From Rhodococcus sp. HNM0563 (GTDB lineage Bacteria; Actinomycetota; Actinomycetes; Mycobacteriales; Mycobacteriaceae): a stretch of 64,000 bases of DNA. Shown here in pieces: positions 1 through 6,761 of the stretch. The notes below the pieces were generated by a model, which was not told the origin of the DNA, did no database searches, and was given only the letters and a program-made list of their open reading frames with translations. A program made the position numbers and the translations under genes. Every line of letters begins with the position of its first letter. Position 1 is the stretch's first letter. The stretch is from positions 248,001 to 312,000 of the forward strand of contig NZ_JAASAF010000005.1 in assembly GCF_012726195.1 (NCBI RefSeq), written 5' to 3'.

Positions 1-420
1 GCCCTTGGAGAACTTCTCCTTCGGCATGTACCCGGTCTCTTCGAGAAGCGGAAGGTAGCAGTAGGCGTCCGAGTCGATCTGGATGCCGGGGTACCGGTTC
101 CAGTACCACACTCCTCCGAAATCGCCTCCCAATTCCACGATCCGGAAGTCGGTGACACCTGCCTGCTGGAGTCGGTGTGCCGCAATGAGACCGCAGAATC
201 CGCCCCCGAGGATCACCACGTCGATCTCGTCGGTGAGTGGATCACGGGGCGTCACCGGGAGATGTGGATCCGCAGCGTAGAAATCGTCGAATCCGTCGCC
301 GGTCTCGATGTACTGCTGCTGGCCGTCCGACCGAAGGCGCTTGTCGCGCTCGAGGAGATACTTCTGTCGTAAGGCTTCCTGATCGACGTCGGGTGTCGGC
401 GTAGGCGCGCAGTTCTGCAT
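1..420 (-). CDS. Baeyer-Villiger-type flavin monooxygenase, N-terminal part (cut by window start)
   Basis: The first 140 residues of an FAD-dependent monooxygenase; the rest lies beyond the window. The ATG at 420 follows a GAGGA ribosome site. A Rossmann segment VVILGGGFCGL gives the FAD-binding GxGxxG at about residues 68-78. The motif GGVWYWNRYPGIQIDSDAYC follows, which is typical of cyclohexanone and steroid monooxygenases of the Baeyer-Villiger class. These enzymes use NADPH and O2 to insert oxygen next to a ketone, giving an ester or lactone. It is the last visible gene of a minus-strand operon with a Rieske oxygenase, an SDR and a propeller protein, which would supply the ketone and open the lactone. 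The BVMO fingerprint FxGxxxHxxxWP would lie outside the window, so it was not checked. Confidence 0.88.
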   Translation of the reverse strand, partial: MQNCAPTPTPDVDQEALRQKYLLERDKRLRSDGQQQYIETGDGFDDFYAADPHLPVTPRDPLTDEIDVVILGGGFCGLIAAHRLQQAGVTDFRIVELGGDFGGVWYWNRYPGIQIDSDAYCYLPLLEETGYMPKEKFSKG

Positions 421-449
421 GTGAGTGTCCTCGGGTAAGGGGACGGGGT

Positions 450-1829
450 TCACGCGAGGTCGCGTGGTGCCCCGGTACCCATGTAGGTGGCGAGATTGTG
501 GTGAAGGCTGACGACGCTGCGTTCGCGGTAGGGATTGGGAACCGGACCGGCGAAACCTCGCGACTTCATCCCCTTCTGAACGGCGGCCATATTGTCGAAG
601 TCCTGAGGAAGCACGGTGCGCCAGCCGGGGTCGTCCTGTGGGGTGTACTCCCATTCCGTCTCCGGCTCCTCGCCGGGCGGGAACAGCTCGAACACGGCAG
701 CTTCGAATATGCACTTGTCCGGGTCGGAACCGTAGGGGCGCACGCGATAGCACAGCATGTTGTTCGGGGCATGCCCGATCTGGAAGTTCGGGAAGATCTG
801 CCATGCGGTACCGGCTTTTGCTACGTCTTCCGGCGCGATCGTCGGCCACGTGACTCCGCGAGCCTCGTCATCGCGTCGGGCTGACTCGAGCCAGTGCCGC
901 ATCACCTGGTCGGGGGGTGTGCCCTCGGGGAGTTCGTCGACGAGGCGTCGTGCGGCCTGCACCAAAGTGTTCGTCGTATTGGTGTTCGCGTTCTCCCAGG
1001 TGAAGTTCTGCAACTGCATCGTCGAGATGCGTGCGTCGGGCCCGGATCCGACGCGGAGCTTGGCCTGGTTCTCGTCCATGCCCTTCGGTGCGTCGTACCC
1101 GATATTGCTGTGCTTACCCTGGTTTCGGGCCCAGCCGAGGAACGCTCCGAAGTTCATGAACTCGGGATGGGTGTAGGGGACGTGATAGGTCTCCATGAAT
1201 GCCTCGAGCGCAACCTTCCAGTTGCAGTCGAACACGAGCCATTTGCGCCACCGGTAGCGCATGTTCTCGAGCTGGAACGGGTCGAGCAGCGACGCGGCCG
1301 GTTCCAGGTAGTCGCGCAGCGGCTCACAGTCGGGATCCATGTTGATCCAGATCCAGCCGCCCCAGGTGTCGACGCGGACGTCCTTCAGATTTCGCTGCTG
1401 CGCCGACAGGCATCCTTTCCAGTCCTGGTCCTCGGGAGCGAATGTGTTGTTGCCCTCGAGGTCGTAGCGCCAACCGTGGAACCCGCACACGAATTGCCGG
1501 GCCTGTCCGCGAGCGTCGTGGGCGCCGTCGGGGACATCGACGAGGCTCCTGCCGCGGTGTGAACACACGTTGTGGTGGGCGCGGATGGTGTCCTCCGCGG
1601 TGCGCACGACGATGATCGAGTCATCGCAGATGTCGTAGGTGAGGTAATCGCCGACACGAGGAATCTCCTCGACACGGCCGACTTGCTGCCATATCTTGGC
1701 CCAGAGTTTGTCTCCTTCGGCCTTGGCGTAGTCGCGCGAGAGATATGCCTCGACGCCGATCGTCATCGGTTCGGAGAACGGTGCTGCCTCGGACGGGGTG
1801 TCTTTGATGTTGTCAACCGTGTCGGTCAT
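450..1829 (-). CDS. Rieske non-heme iron oxygenase, alpha subunit
   Basis: 459 residues. The Rieske [2Fe-2S] ligands are visible as C89-x-H91 and C115-x2-H118 (CSHRGRS ... CGFHGW). The mononuclear iron site is at H216 and H221 in ALEAFMETYHVPYTHPE. The family hydroxylates aromatic or alicyclic rings with O2 and electrons from a ferredoxin/reductase. No beta subunit, ferredoxin or reductase is encoded nearby, so electrons must come from elsewhere. The gene lies 28 bp after the SDR and 29 bp before the monooxygenase, in one minus-strand operon. The likely role is to place a hydroxyl on the substrate that the SDR then oxidises; the exact substrate is unknown. Confidence 0.9.
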   Translation of the reverse strand: MTDTVDNIKDTPSEAAPFSEPMTIGVEAYLSRDYAKAEGDKLWAKIWQQVGRVEEIPRVGDYLTYDICDDSIIVVRTAEDTIRAHHNVCSHRGRSLVDVPDGAHDARGQARQFVCGFHGWRYDLEGNNTFAPEDQDWKGCLSAQQRNLKDVRVDTWGGWIWINMDPDCEPLRDYLEPAASLLDPFQLENMRYRWRKWLVFDCNWKVALEAFMETYHVPYTHPEFMNFGAFLGWARNQGKHSNIGYDAPKGMDENQAKLRVGSGPDARISTMQLQNFTWENANTNTTNTLVQAARRLVDELPEGTPPDQVMRHWLESARRDDEARGVTWPTIAPEDVAKAGTAWQIFPNFQIGHAPNNMLCYRVRPYGSDPDKCIFEAAVFELFPPGEEPETEWEYTPQDDPGWRTVLPQDFDNMAAVQKGMKSRGFAGPVPNPYRERSVVSLHHNLATYMGTGAPRDLA

Positions 1830-1857
1830 GTGATCCTCCTCGTGAAACTGGGCTGAT

Positions 1858-2703
1858 TCAGCGAGTGATGGTGGCGCGGAATGTTTCGTCCTTGAGGAAC
1901 AGGGACGTGTGGTCAGCGCCCATGTGGGTCCATTTGAGGTTCAGGCCTCCGTCGACGAGCATCGTCTGTCCCGTGACATAGCCGGAGAGGTCCGAGAGCA
2001 GGAAGAGGATTGCCCCGGCCTGCTCCTCGGGCGTGCCCCGTCGGCCCATCGCAATCGCCTGACGGTCGCGCTCGGGGTCGGCATCGACGTATGTACCGGA
2101 GGCAGGCGTCGCGGTGACTCCTGGTGCGATGGCGTTGACCCGGATGTTGTCGGTGGCGAGTTCGACCGCCATTGTGCGTGTAGCGGCGACGAGTGCCGCC
2201 TTCGCGGTTCCGTATGCGATGTGGAACGGGGCGGTGTTCATACCGCTGATCGACGAGATCGAGACGATCGATCCCGGCAGCGAGTTCTTCTTCAGTTCGG
2301 CCGCGACCGCCTGGCTCATGAAGAACATCGTTTCGAGGTTCTGCGTCATCAGCGCGCGCCAATCCTCCCGTGTCACGCGGGTGGCAGGCATCCATGTGGC
2401 CGGTGCGGCGCCGCCGGCGACATTCACGAGCCCGTACAGGTTGCCGTCGGTTCGGCGGACGGTGTCGAGAACCGTGGCGATGCCGTCGTCGGTCGATGCG
2501 TCCGCTGCAACGGGAATCACCGAAAGGCCCTCGGAAACAAGAGGTTCGATGTGCTTGTTGAGGTTCTCCTCGGAGCGGCTCACAGCGATGACGGTGGCTC
2601 CGGCCTGCGCGACCATGCGGGTCACGGAGGTGCCGATGCCACCACCTGCCGCTCCCGAGACGATGACGATACGGCCGGTGAGATCGAGGAAATCGTTGCT
2701 CAT
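1858..2703 (-). CDS. Short-chain dehydrogenase/reductase (SDR)
   Basis: 281 residues when started at the ATG at 2703 (MSNDFLDLTGR); a longer open frame upstream overlaps the preceding gene and is not needed. The cofactor motif is GAAGGGIGTSV near residue 17. The catalytic Ser-Tyr-Lys set appears as SISSISG and YGTAKAA. The C-terminal MLVDGGLNLKW is typical of classical SDRs. It interconverts an alcohol and a ketone with NAD(P). It sits 7 bp after the propeller gene and just before the Rieske oxygenase and the Baeyer-Villiger enzyme, so oxidation of a newly made alcohol to the ketone substrate of the monooxygenase is a reasonable inference. Confidence 0.88.
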   Translation of the reverse strand: MSNDFLDLTGRIVIVSGAAGGGIGTSVTRMVAQAGATVIAVSRSEENLNKHIEPLVSEGLSVIPVAADASTDDGIATVLDTVRRTDGNLYGLVNVAGGAAPATWMPATRVTREDWRALMTQNLETMFFMSQAVAAELKKNSLPGSIVSISSISGMNTAPFHIAYGTAKAALVAATRTMAVELATDNIRVNAIAPGVTATPASGTYVDADPERDRQAIAMGRRGTPEEQAGAILFLLSDLSGYVTGQTMLVDGGLNLKWTHMGADHTSLFLKDETFRATITR

Positions 2704-2710
2704 CGGGTGT

Positions 2711-4300
2711 TCACTTCCCTTCGCGGATCGCGAGGACGCTGCCTTCTGCGTCTGCGGAGATGTAGAGGGTGCCATCGGGGCCCGCGGTGATTCCGGCGAA
2801 GGGTCCCTGCGGACCGGCAAACGGGATGAGACCCTTCAGCGGCTTGGGGGTGACCCCCTCGGGCGCCCCGACGGGGAGATGGCGTGCGATGACCTGCTGT
2901 GCCTTGGTCTCGAGATCCACACTGATCAGCGTCTTGGCGTCGACGTCGACGATGTAGAGCTTTCCGTCGCGGACCAGGATTCCCTGTGGCCGCTCCAGAC
3001 CGTCGACGAGCGTGTCGACACCGGCGCTCGTCACCGAGATGATCCTTCCCGCTCCGGCTTCGGAGACGAGGAGAGTGCCGTCCGAGGTGAATGCAAGCCC
3101 CGTCGGGTCCTGCAGACCCGACGCAAGCACCTCCGCCTGCCCGGATCCGACGGAATGGACCTTGCCTGTGCCGATGTCCGCCACCGCGACGGTTCCGGTG
3201 GCGGACACTGCCACGCCGTAGGCCTGTTCGAGCCCGCCGAAGAGCAGCTCGCTCTCGGCGGTGGCGGGCCGGTACCGCGAGACCGCGGTATCGCCGGCGA
3301 CGATGAACTCGCCGTCGCCGACCGAGGTGATACCGCGGATGTACCCGGGCCATCCGGGGTGGAAGAGCATTGCGACGGTGCGGAGTTCGCCGTTCGGCTC
3401 GAGTGCCAGGAGGAAGGTGCCGTCGGCGACGTAGAGCGTGCCGTCCGTTCCCACGGTCAGGTCCAGGGGCCACGTGAGTCCGTCTGCGAGTGCGGTCTTC
3501 GTTTCGCCGCCGCCGAGCACCTCGGTGATCTGGCCGGTGAAGCTCGAGACGAACAGGCGGTCGCCGATGAAGGTGAGGTTGTCGAGGCCAGATCCGATAT
3601 CGGCCAGTACGGTGCTGTCGCCGGTGCGCGGGTCGATCCGGAGTACCTGTCCGGAAGCCACCTGCGGGGAGATTATGTAGCCCTCGGAGTCGAACTTCAA
3701 TGCGACCGGAACACCGAGATCGCCTGCGACGCGTTCGGGTTCGCCGCCGTCCGGGTCGATGCGCCAGATGTCGTTGGTACCGAGCGCTGGATAGTAGAGC
3801 TTGCCGTCGGGTCCGACCTCGAGGGCATTGGGCAGCTGGAGGCCCTCGACGAGCACCTTCGGTGGGCCGCCGTTGAGGTCGATTTCCATCAGACGCCCGT
3901 CGGGGCGGCACTCGTCGACGAAGAGCCGGCCCTGGTGGAAGGTGATGCCGTTGACGCCAGGGAGGTCGTCGCGGAGTAGACGCGTGCTCCCGTCGTCGGA
4001 GCGGATGCTGACCCGTCCGTCGTAGTACTCGGTGATGTAGAGCTCCCCGTCGGGATGGAAGGCCAGGTCGTCGGGGGCGACGATGTCGCTGCCCTTCGGG
4101 CTGATGGTCTCGACCACGCCGTTGTCGGGGTCGAACGCGCTGATCTGACTGCCTGCCACCTGTGCCACGTAGATGCGACCGTCTGCGCCGGTCCGGATGC
4201 CGTTTGCGCCGAACAGTCGGCTCGGGGGAGTGAGCCGGGTGAGGCTCCACCCTTCGGCGAGGTGTGTGGTTGGACCCGTGTAGCGCGACCCTTGCGTCAA
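2711..4300 (-). CDS. Double six-bladed beta-propeller protein (SMP-30/gluconolactonase/NHL-like), possible lactonase
   Basis: 529 residues from a TTG start at 4300, chosen because AGGAGGAG lies 7 nt upstream; the longer frame to 4432 has no comparable ribosome site. I count twelve blade repeats of the type DGxLYVAD (among them GRIYVAQ, GELYITE, GRLFVDE, GKLYYPA, GTLYVAD, GKLYIVD, GTLYISA), enough for two six-bladed propellers in tandem. SMP-30/gluconolactonase proteins usually have one propeller of about 300 residues. No signal peptide is evident. It is the first gene of the operon with the SDR, Rieske and Baeyer-Villiger enzymes, so opening of the lactone made by the last is the attractive role. 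A Vgb-like lyase or a sensor-type NHL protein is possible. I did not identify the metal ligands. Confidence 0.7.
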   Translation of the reverse strand: MTQGSRYTGPTTHLAEGWSLTRLTPPSRLFGANGIRTGADGRIYVAQVAGSQISAFDPDNGVVETISPKGSDIVAPDDLAFHPDGELYITEYYDGRVSIRSDDGSTRLLRDDLPGVNGITFHQGRLFVDECRPDGRLMEIDLNGGPPKVLVEGLQLPNALEVGPDGKLYYPALGTNDIWRIDPDGGEPERVAGDLGVPVALKFDSEGYIISPQVASGQVLRIDPRTGDSTVLADIGSGLDNLTFIGDRLFVSSFTGQITEVLGGGETKTALADGLTWPLDLTVGTDGTLYVADGTFLLALEPNGELRTVAMLFHPGWPGYIRGITSVGDGEFIVAGDTAVSRYRPATAESELLFGGLEQAYGVAVSATGTVAVADIGTGKVHSVGSGQAEVLASGLQDPTGLAFTSDGTLLVSEAGAGRIISVTSAGVDTLVDGLERPQGILVRDGKLYIVDVDAKTLISVDLETKAQQVIARHLPVGAPEGVTPKPLKGLIPFAGPQGPFAGITAGPDGTLYISADAEGSVLAIREGK

Positions 4301-4428
4301 GGTAGGTCTCCTCCTGTATGGGAACTCTGATTCGCACTCAGCGAGAACATCGTTCCGCAGTGTTCGAGGGGGAGTGACTCCGGTTTGTGGGTCTATGTCC
4401 GGTTCTCGCGAGAGTTTAGTGATGCAAG

Positions 4429-4442
4429 CCACTCCCGAGTGG
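4429..4442. promoter_or_regulatory. Palindrome CCACTC-CC-GAGTGG, operator-like
   Basis: A perfect 6-2-6 inverted repeat. It lies where the -35 of the alternative minus-strand -10 box TAAACT (4413-4418) would fall, upstream of the propeller operon. A second regulator site is possible; no protein can be named. Confidence 0.4.
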
Positions 4443-4450
4443 TGACTGGC

Positions 4451-4479
4451 AGTTAATCACGAACCGGCCAGCGCTACAA
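4451..4479 (-). promoter_or_regulatory. Candidate promoter of the propeller-SDR-Rieske-BVMO operon
   Basis: On the minus strand, TTGTAG (4474-4479) and TTAACT (4451-4456) are separated by 17 nt. The -35 overlaps the CAAGTATTG half of box A, just as in the gntR and transporter promoters. The -10 is imperfect. TAAACT at 4413-4418 is an alternative. The leader to the TTG start would be about 145 nt. Confidence 0.45.
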
Positions 4480-4502
4480 GTATTGTTATCCTTGTAAGGA
4501 TT
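4477..4502 (+). promoter_or_regulatory. Island regulon box A (putative GntR operator)
   Basis: CAAGTATTG (4477-4485) followed one base later by the core TATCCTTGTAAGGATT (4487-4502). The core holds ATCCTT-GT-AAGGAT, an almost perfect dyad. Copies with the same spacing occur at 5547-5572 and, reversed, at 14924-14949. It covers the -35 of the minus promoter on one side and the -35/spacer of a plus promoter on the other. Confidence 0.75.
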
Positions 4503-4511
4503 GGATAGGCT
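4483..4511 (+). promoter_or_regulatory. Candidate plus-strand promoter reading away from the propeller operon
   Basis: TTGTTA (4483-4488), a 17-nt spacer filled by the box core, then TAGGCT (4506-4511). The arrangement copies those at 5553-5582 and 14914-14943. An ATG follows 8 nt after the -10, the usual distance for a leaderless start. The downstream 150 bp carry no conventional gene. Confidence 0.55.
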
Positions 4512-4519
4512 GAGCGGAT

Positions 4520-4543
4520 ATGAAGAGAATCACGTTCTCATGA
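4520..4543 (+). CDS. Leaderless 7-codon ORF (MKRITFS)
   Basis: The ATG at 4520 lies 8 nt after the -10 TAGGCT. The ORF ends at a TGA whose bases overlap the ATG at 4540 (ATGA). It contains the inverted repeat GAGAA-N5-TTCTC. It may be a leader peptide or may simply mark the 5' end of a small RNA. There is no homology information; the support is position only. Confidence 0.3.
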   Translation: MKRITFS

Positions 4544-4641
4544 GAATGCGCCCGCAGGGCGGGGTGTGCAAGGGCTGGTGTGCAGCAGAACGGCCGGGCT
4601 CGGTTGTGGGACCGAGCCCGGCCGCTGTTGGTGAGTCGTAG
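4540..4641 (+). CDS. 33-codon ORF overlapping the leader ORF, candidate small protein
   Basis: The frame starts MRMRPQGGVCKGWCAAERPG and stops at TAG 4639-4641. It overlaps the 7-codon ORF by ATGA, the coupling used throughout this genome, and has a CxxxC pair (CKGWC). The hairpin 4591-4624, which also ends the opposing gntR transcript, lies inside its second half. Full translation would therefore need read-through, and a small RNA of about 105 nt is an alternative. The high GC content makes chance ORFs common, so confidence is low. Confidence 0.22.
   Translation: MRMRPQGGVCKGWCAAERPGSVVGPSPAAVGES
4591..4624. terminator. Strong hairpin, terminator of gntR and of the opposing short transcript
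   Basis: A perfect 14-bp stem CGGCCGGGCTCGGT / ACCGAGCCCGGCCG with loop TGTGGG, 41 bp after the gntR stop on the minus strand. No long T-run follows on either strand, as is usual in actinobacterial hairpin terminators. Confidence 0.75.
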
Positions 4642-4664
4642 TCGGGTGTGGGACGCGCCGGAAG

Positions 4665-5480
4665 TCAGCTACGTGGGCGTTGGCGTGTGGGGAACGTGTT
4701 GCGTGTCATCGCGGCCGACGCATTGACGATGGTGTCGCCGAAGCGGTCGAGGACGAGCGCCTGGGTTGCTGCGAGGTGAGAACGCGCGAGTCGTTCGGCT
4801 TCGGCGACGCGCCCGTCGGCGATTTCCTTGACGATGCGGCGGTGTGCGTGGACGGCGTCTTCGGCCTTGCCTTCGGACGGGTACTCGCCGCGGCGGGTGA
4901 GGGCCTCTGCCCACGCCTCTTCCTGTGCAGACCACAGGGCGACATAGCTGCGCACCGCGTAGCGAATCGTGGCGTTCGGAGTGAACGAGACGATCAGATC
5001 GTGGAATTCCCGGGCGGCCTGCGTGAATGCGACTCCGTCGCCGACGAGTTCGGCCGAGGTGTCGATGGATGTGTTGAGGGCGGGCACGACGACCTCGAGG
5101 CGGTCCGGGCGTTTCGCGCATTCGGTGACGCACATCGGCTCGAGTAGTTGTAGACCGGCGGCGAGATCCTCGAGTGTGACCCTGCCGGCTTGCAGTGAGA
5201 GTCCGAGGTGGTACGCGGCGGAGAATTCGTCGGGGCGATGCACATCGGCGCCGCCGACGTTGCCGCGGCGTACAGTGACCAGACCTTCGGTTTCCAGAAT
5301 GCGCAGGGCTTCTCGCACCGAGGGGTAGCTGACGCCGAAGTCCTTGACCAGTTGGTCTTGGGTAGGCAATCGGTAGTCGTCATCGGAAAGTATGTGGTCG
5401 CGCAATTCGTCGGCAACGGTTTCGGCGATACGTCGCTGTGGCACTCGGCCACGCCGCGGGGTCGTCAAGAAACTCGCCAT
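4665..5480 (-). CDS. GntR-family transcriptional regulator, FadR/FCD subfamily
   Basis: 271 residues. The winged helix-turn-helix spans about residues 15-85 (KDFGVSYPSVREALRILETEG, then the wing VTVRRGNVGG). An all-helical FCD effector domain follows (AAREFHDLIVSF, HAHRRIVKEIADG). Such regulators usually bind a carboxylate or acyl-CoA and release a dyad operator. The ATG at 5480 follows the promoter TTGGTA-18-TAGACT (5495-5524). A CAAGTATTG half-site covers that -35, so autorepression is likely. The gene lies between the two oxidative operons, and matching boxes occur in front of all the island operons. It is therefore the best candidate for the regulon repressor. Confidence 0.9.
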   Translation of the reverse strand: MASFLTTPRRGRVPQRRIAETVADELRDHILSDDDYRLPTQDQLVKDFGVSYPSVREALRILETEGLVTVRRGNVGGADVHRPDEFSAAYHLGLSLQAGRVTLEDLAAGLQLLEPMCVTECAKRPDRLEVVVPALNTSIDTSAELVGDGVAFTQAAREFHDLIVSFTPNATIRYAVRSYVALWSAQEEAWAEALTRRGEYPSEGKAEDAVHAHRRIVKEIADGRVAEAERLARSHLAATQALVLDRFGDTIVNASAAMTRNTFPTRQRPRS

Positions 5481-5494
5481 TCACGCATGGACGC

Positions 5495-5524
5495 AGTCTA
5501 GCGACAGGCGGTCTTTACTACCAA
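5495..5524 (-). promoter_or_regulatory. gntR promoter
   Basis: On the minus strand, TTGGTA (5519-5524), an 18-nt spacer and TAGACT (5495-5500). The start codon is 14 nt after the -10. The -35 shares bases with the half-site CAAGTATTG (5522-5530). Confidence 0.6.
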
Positions 5525-5572
5525 GTATTGCGAGGTTTCAAAATGGCAAGCATTGCTATCCTTGTTATGATT
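5522..5572 (+). promoter_or_regulatory. Island regulon box B with an extra half-site
   Basis: CAAGTATTG at 5522-5530, then the complete box CAAGCATTG (5547-5555) plus core TATCCTTGTTATGATT (5557-5572). The first half-site overlaps the gntR -35, and the core fills the spacer of the plus promoter 5553-5582. Binding would block both divergent promoters. Confidence 0.75.
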
Positions 5573-5582
5573 GACGTAATGT
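5553..5582 (+). promoter_or_regulatory. Promoter of the acyl-CoA dehydrogenase operon
   Basis: TTGCTA (5553-5558), 18-nt spacer, TAATGT (5577-5582). The ATG at 5589 is 6 nt further on, so the mRNA is probably leaderless; no ribosome site precedes this ATG. Confidence 0.6.
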
Positions 5583-5588
5583 CCGGGC

Positions 5589-6761
5589 ATGGACTTCACG
5601 ATGGGTGGTGCCGCACCGGAACTCCGTAGCGAGTTGCGCCGGCTGGTGCATGAGCACGTTCCCCCACATTTCCTCGGAGCATTCACCGACGACCCGAGTG
5701 ATCTCGAAGCGGCGCAGGCATTCTGCCGCCTCCTCGCCGACAGCGGATTGCTGTGTATGACGTGGCCCGAGGAGTTCGGTGGACGTGGTGCATCGATCTG
5801 GGAACAGACAGTGGTGCGAGAGGAGATGTGGGCGCACCATGAGCCCCGCGGCGCGCAGTACATGGGCGTCAATTGGGTGGGTCCCACGATCATGCGTCAC
5901 GGAACCGCGGAACAGCAGGACACCCACCTTCCGCCTATCGCGCGTGGCGAAGTGATCTGGTGTCAAGGATTCAGCGAACCCGAAGCCGGCTCCGACCTCG
6001 CGTCGTTGCGTACCGCCGCGCGCCGGGACGGCGACGGCTGGCTCATCTCCGGGCAGAAGATCTGGACGTCCTACGCCACGATGGCGCAATGGTGTTTCCT
6101 GTTGGCCCGCACCTCCACCAACGGACGGAAGCAGCAGGGACTCACCGTCTTTCTCGTCCCGATGTCCGACCCGGCCATCGAAGTCCGCCCGATCCGGGCG
6201 ATGCTGGGCCCGCACCATCTCAACGAAGTCTTCTTCAACGACCTCCGCGTCACCGATGCCGATGTACTCGGCACGGTCGACGAGGGATGGAAGGTCGTGC
6301 AGGAAGTACTCGCGTACGAGCGCGTGGGTATTGCCCGCTACGCCCGCTGCGAGCGCCTGTTGCAGGCCGCACCGTCGGTCCTCGGTGCGCGATGGGACGA
6401 TCTGCCGGGCGAGCTGAAGGCGCGCTGGACCCGGATGCTCACGCACTGCCGTCGCGCACGGTTGCTGGCGTACCGGGTGGTGTCGATGCAGAGCGGCGGC
6501 GCTGTGCAGCCCGGCGACGCTGCGGCATACCGGATTGCGGTGACGACTCTCGATCAGGACAGCGCGGAGGTCCTCACCGAGATCGCTGCGTACGCCACGC
6601 CACCGAGTGGCGACCCCGACGAATTCGACGACGATACCGCCAAGTGGTTCCGCCGCGCGGTCGAAGATCACTGGCGCTATTCGCAGGCAGCCACAGTGGC
6701 CTCCGGCAGCATCGAGATGCAGCGGATCCTCCTGGCCCGAGCCATCCTGGCGGCAGCATGA
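5589..6761 (+). CDS. Acyl-CoA dehydrogenase, large subunit of pair 1
   Basis: 390 residues. WCQGFSEPEAGSDLASL (124-140) is the FAD and substrate loop of acyl-CoA dehydrogenases, and GQKIWTS (155-161) is the usual flavin-proximal strand. The C-terminal segment ASGSIEMQR replaces the normal GTSEIQR. The enzyme would introduce a 2,3 double bond into an acyl-CoA and pass electrons to ETF. It overlaps the next, shorter dehydrogenase by ATGA. Such large/small pairs form alpha2beta2 enzymes in actinobacterial steroid side-chain degradation (ChsE-type), so the two probably act as one complex on a bulky acyl-CoA. The start has no ribosome site and is presumably leaderless. Confidence 0.85.
   Translation: MDFTMGGAAPELRSELRRLVHEHVPPHFLGAFTDDPSDLEAAQAFCRLLADSGLLCMTWPEEFGGRGASIWEQTVVREEMWAHHEPRGAQYMGVNWVGPTIMRHGTAEQQDTHLPPIARGEVIWCQGFSEPEAGSDLASLRTAARRDGDGWLISGQKIWTSYATMAQWCFLLARTSTNGRKQQGLTVFLVPMSDPAIEVRPIRAMLGPHHLNEVFFNDLRVTDADVLGTVDEGWKVVQEVLAYERVGIARYARCERLLQAAPSVLGARWDDLPGELKARWTRMLTHCRRARLLAYRVVSMQSGGAVQPGDAAAYRIAVTTLDQDSAEVLTEIAAYATPPSGDPDEFDDDTAKWFRRAVEDHWRYSQAATVASGSIEMQRILLARAILAAA

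Larger units (their letters stand above)
4301..4664. other. 364-bp regulatory region between the propeller operon and gntR
   Basis: No conventional gene lies here. From left to right it holds: a self-complementary TCTCGCGAGA (4404-4413) next to an alternative -10 TAAACT (minus, 4413-4418); a CCACTC-CC-GAGTGG inverted repeat (4429-4442); a minus-strand promoter for the propeller operon (4451-4479); box A of the island regulon (4477-4502); a plus-strand promoter (4483-4511); two tiny overlapping ORFs (4520-4543, 4540-4641) containing interleaved GAGAA/TTCTC repeats; and the strong hairpin 4591-4624. The density of signals is unusual for a simple operon spacer. Confidence 0.7.

Noticed and set aside
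2114-4330. Long plus-strand frames across the SDR and propeller genes
   Set aside because: Antisense to genes with clear repeats and catalytic motifs; no ribosome sites or domain signatures.
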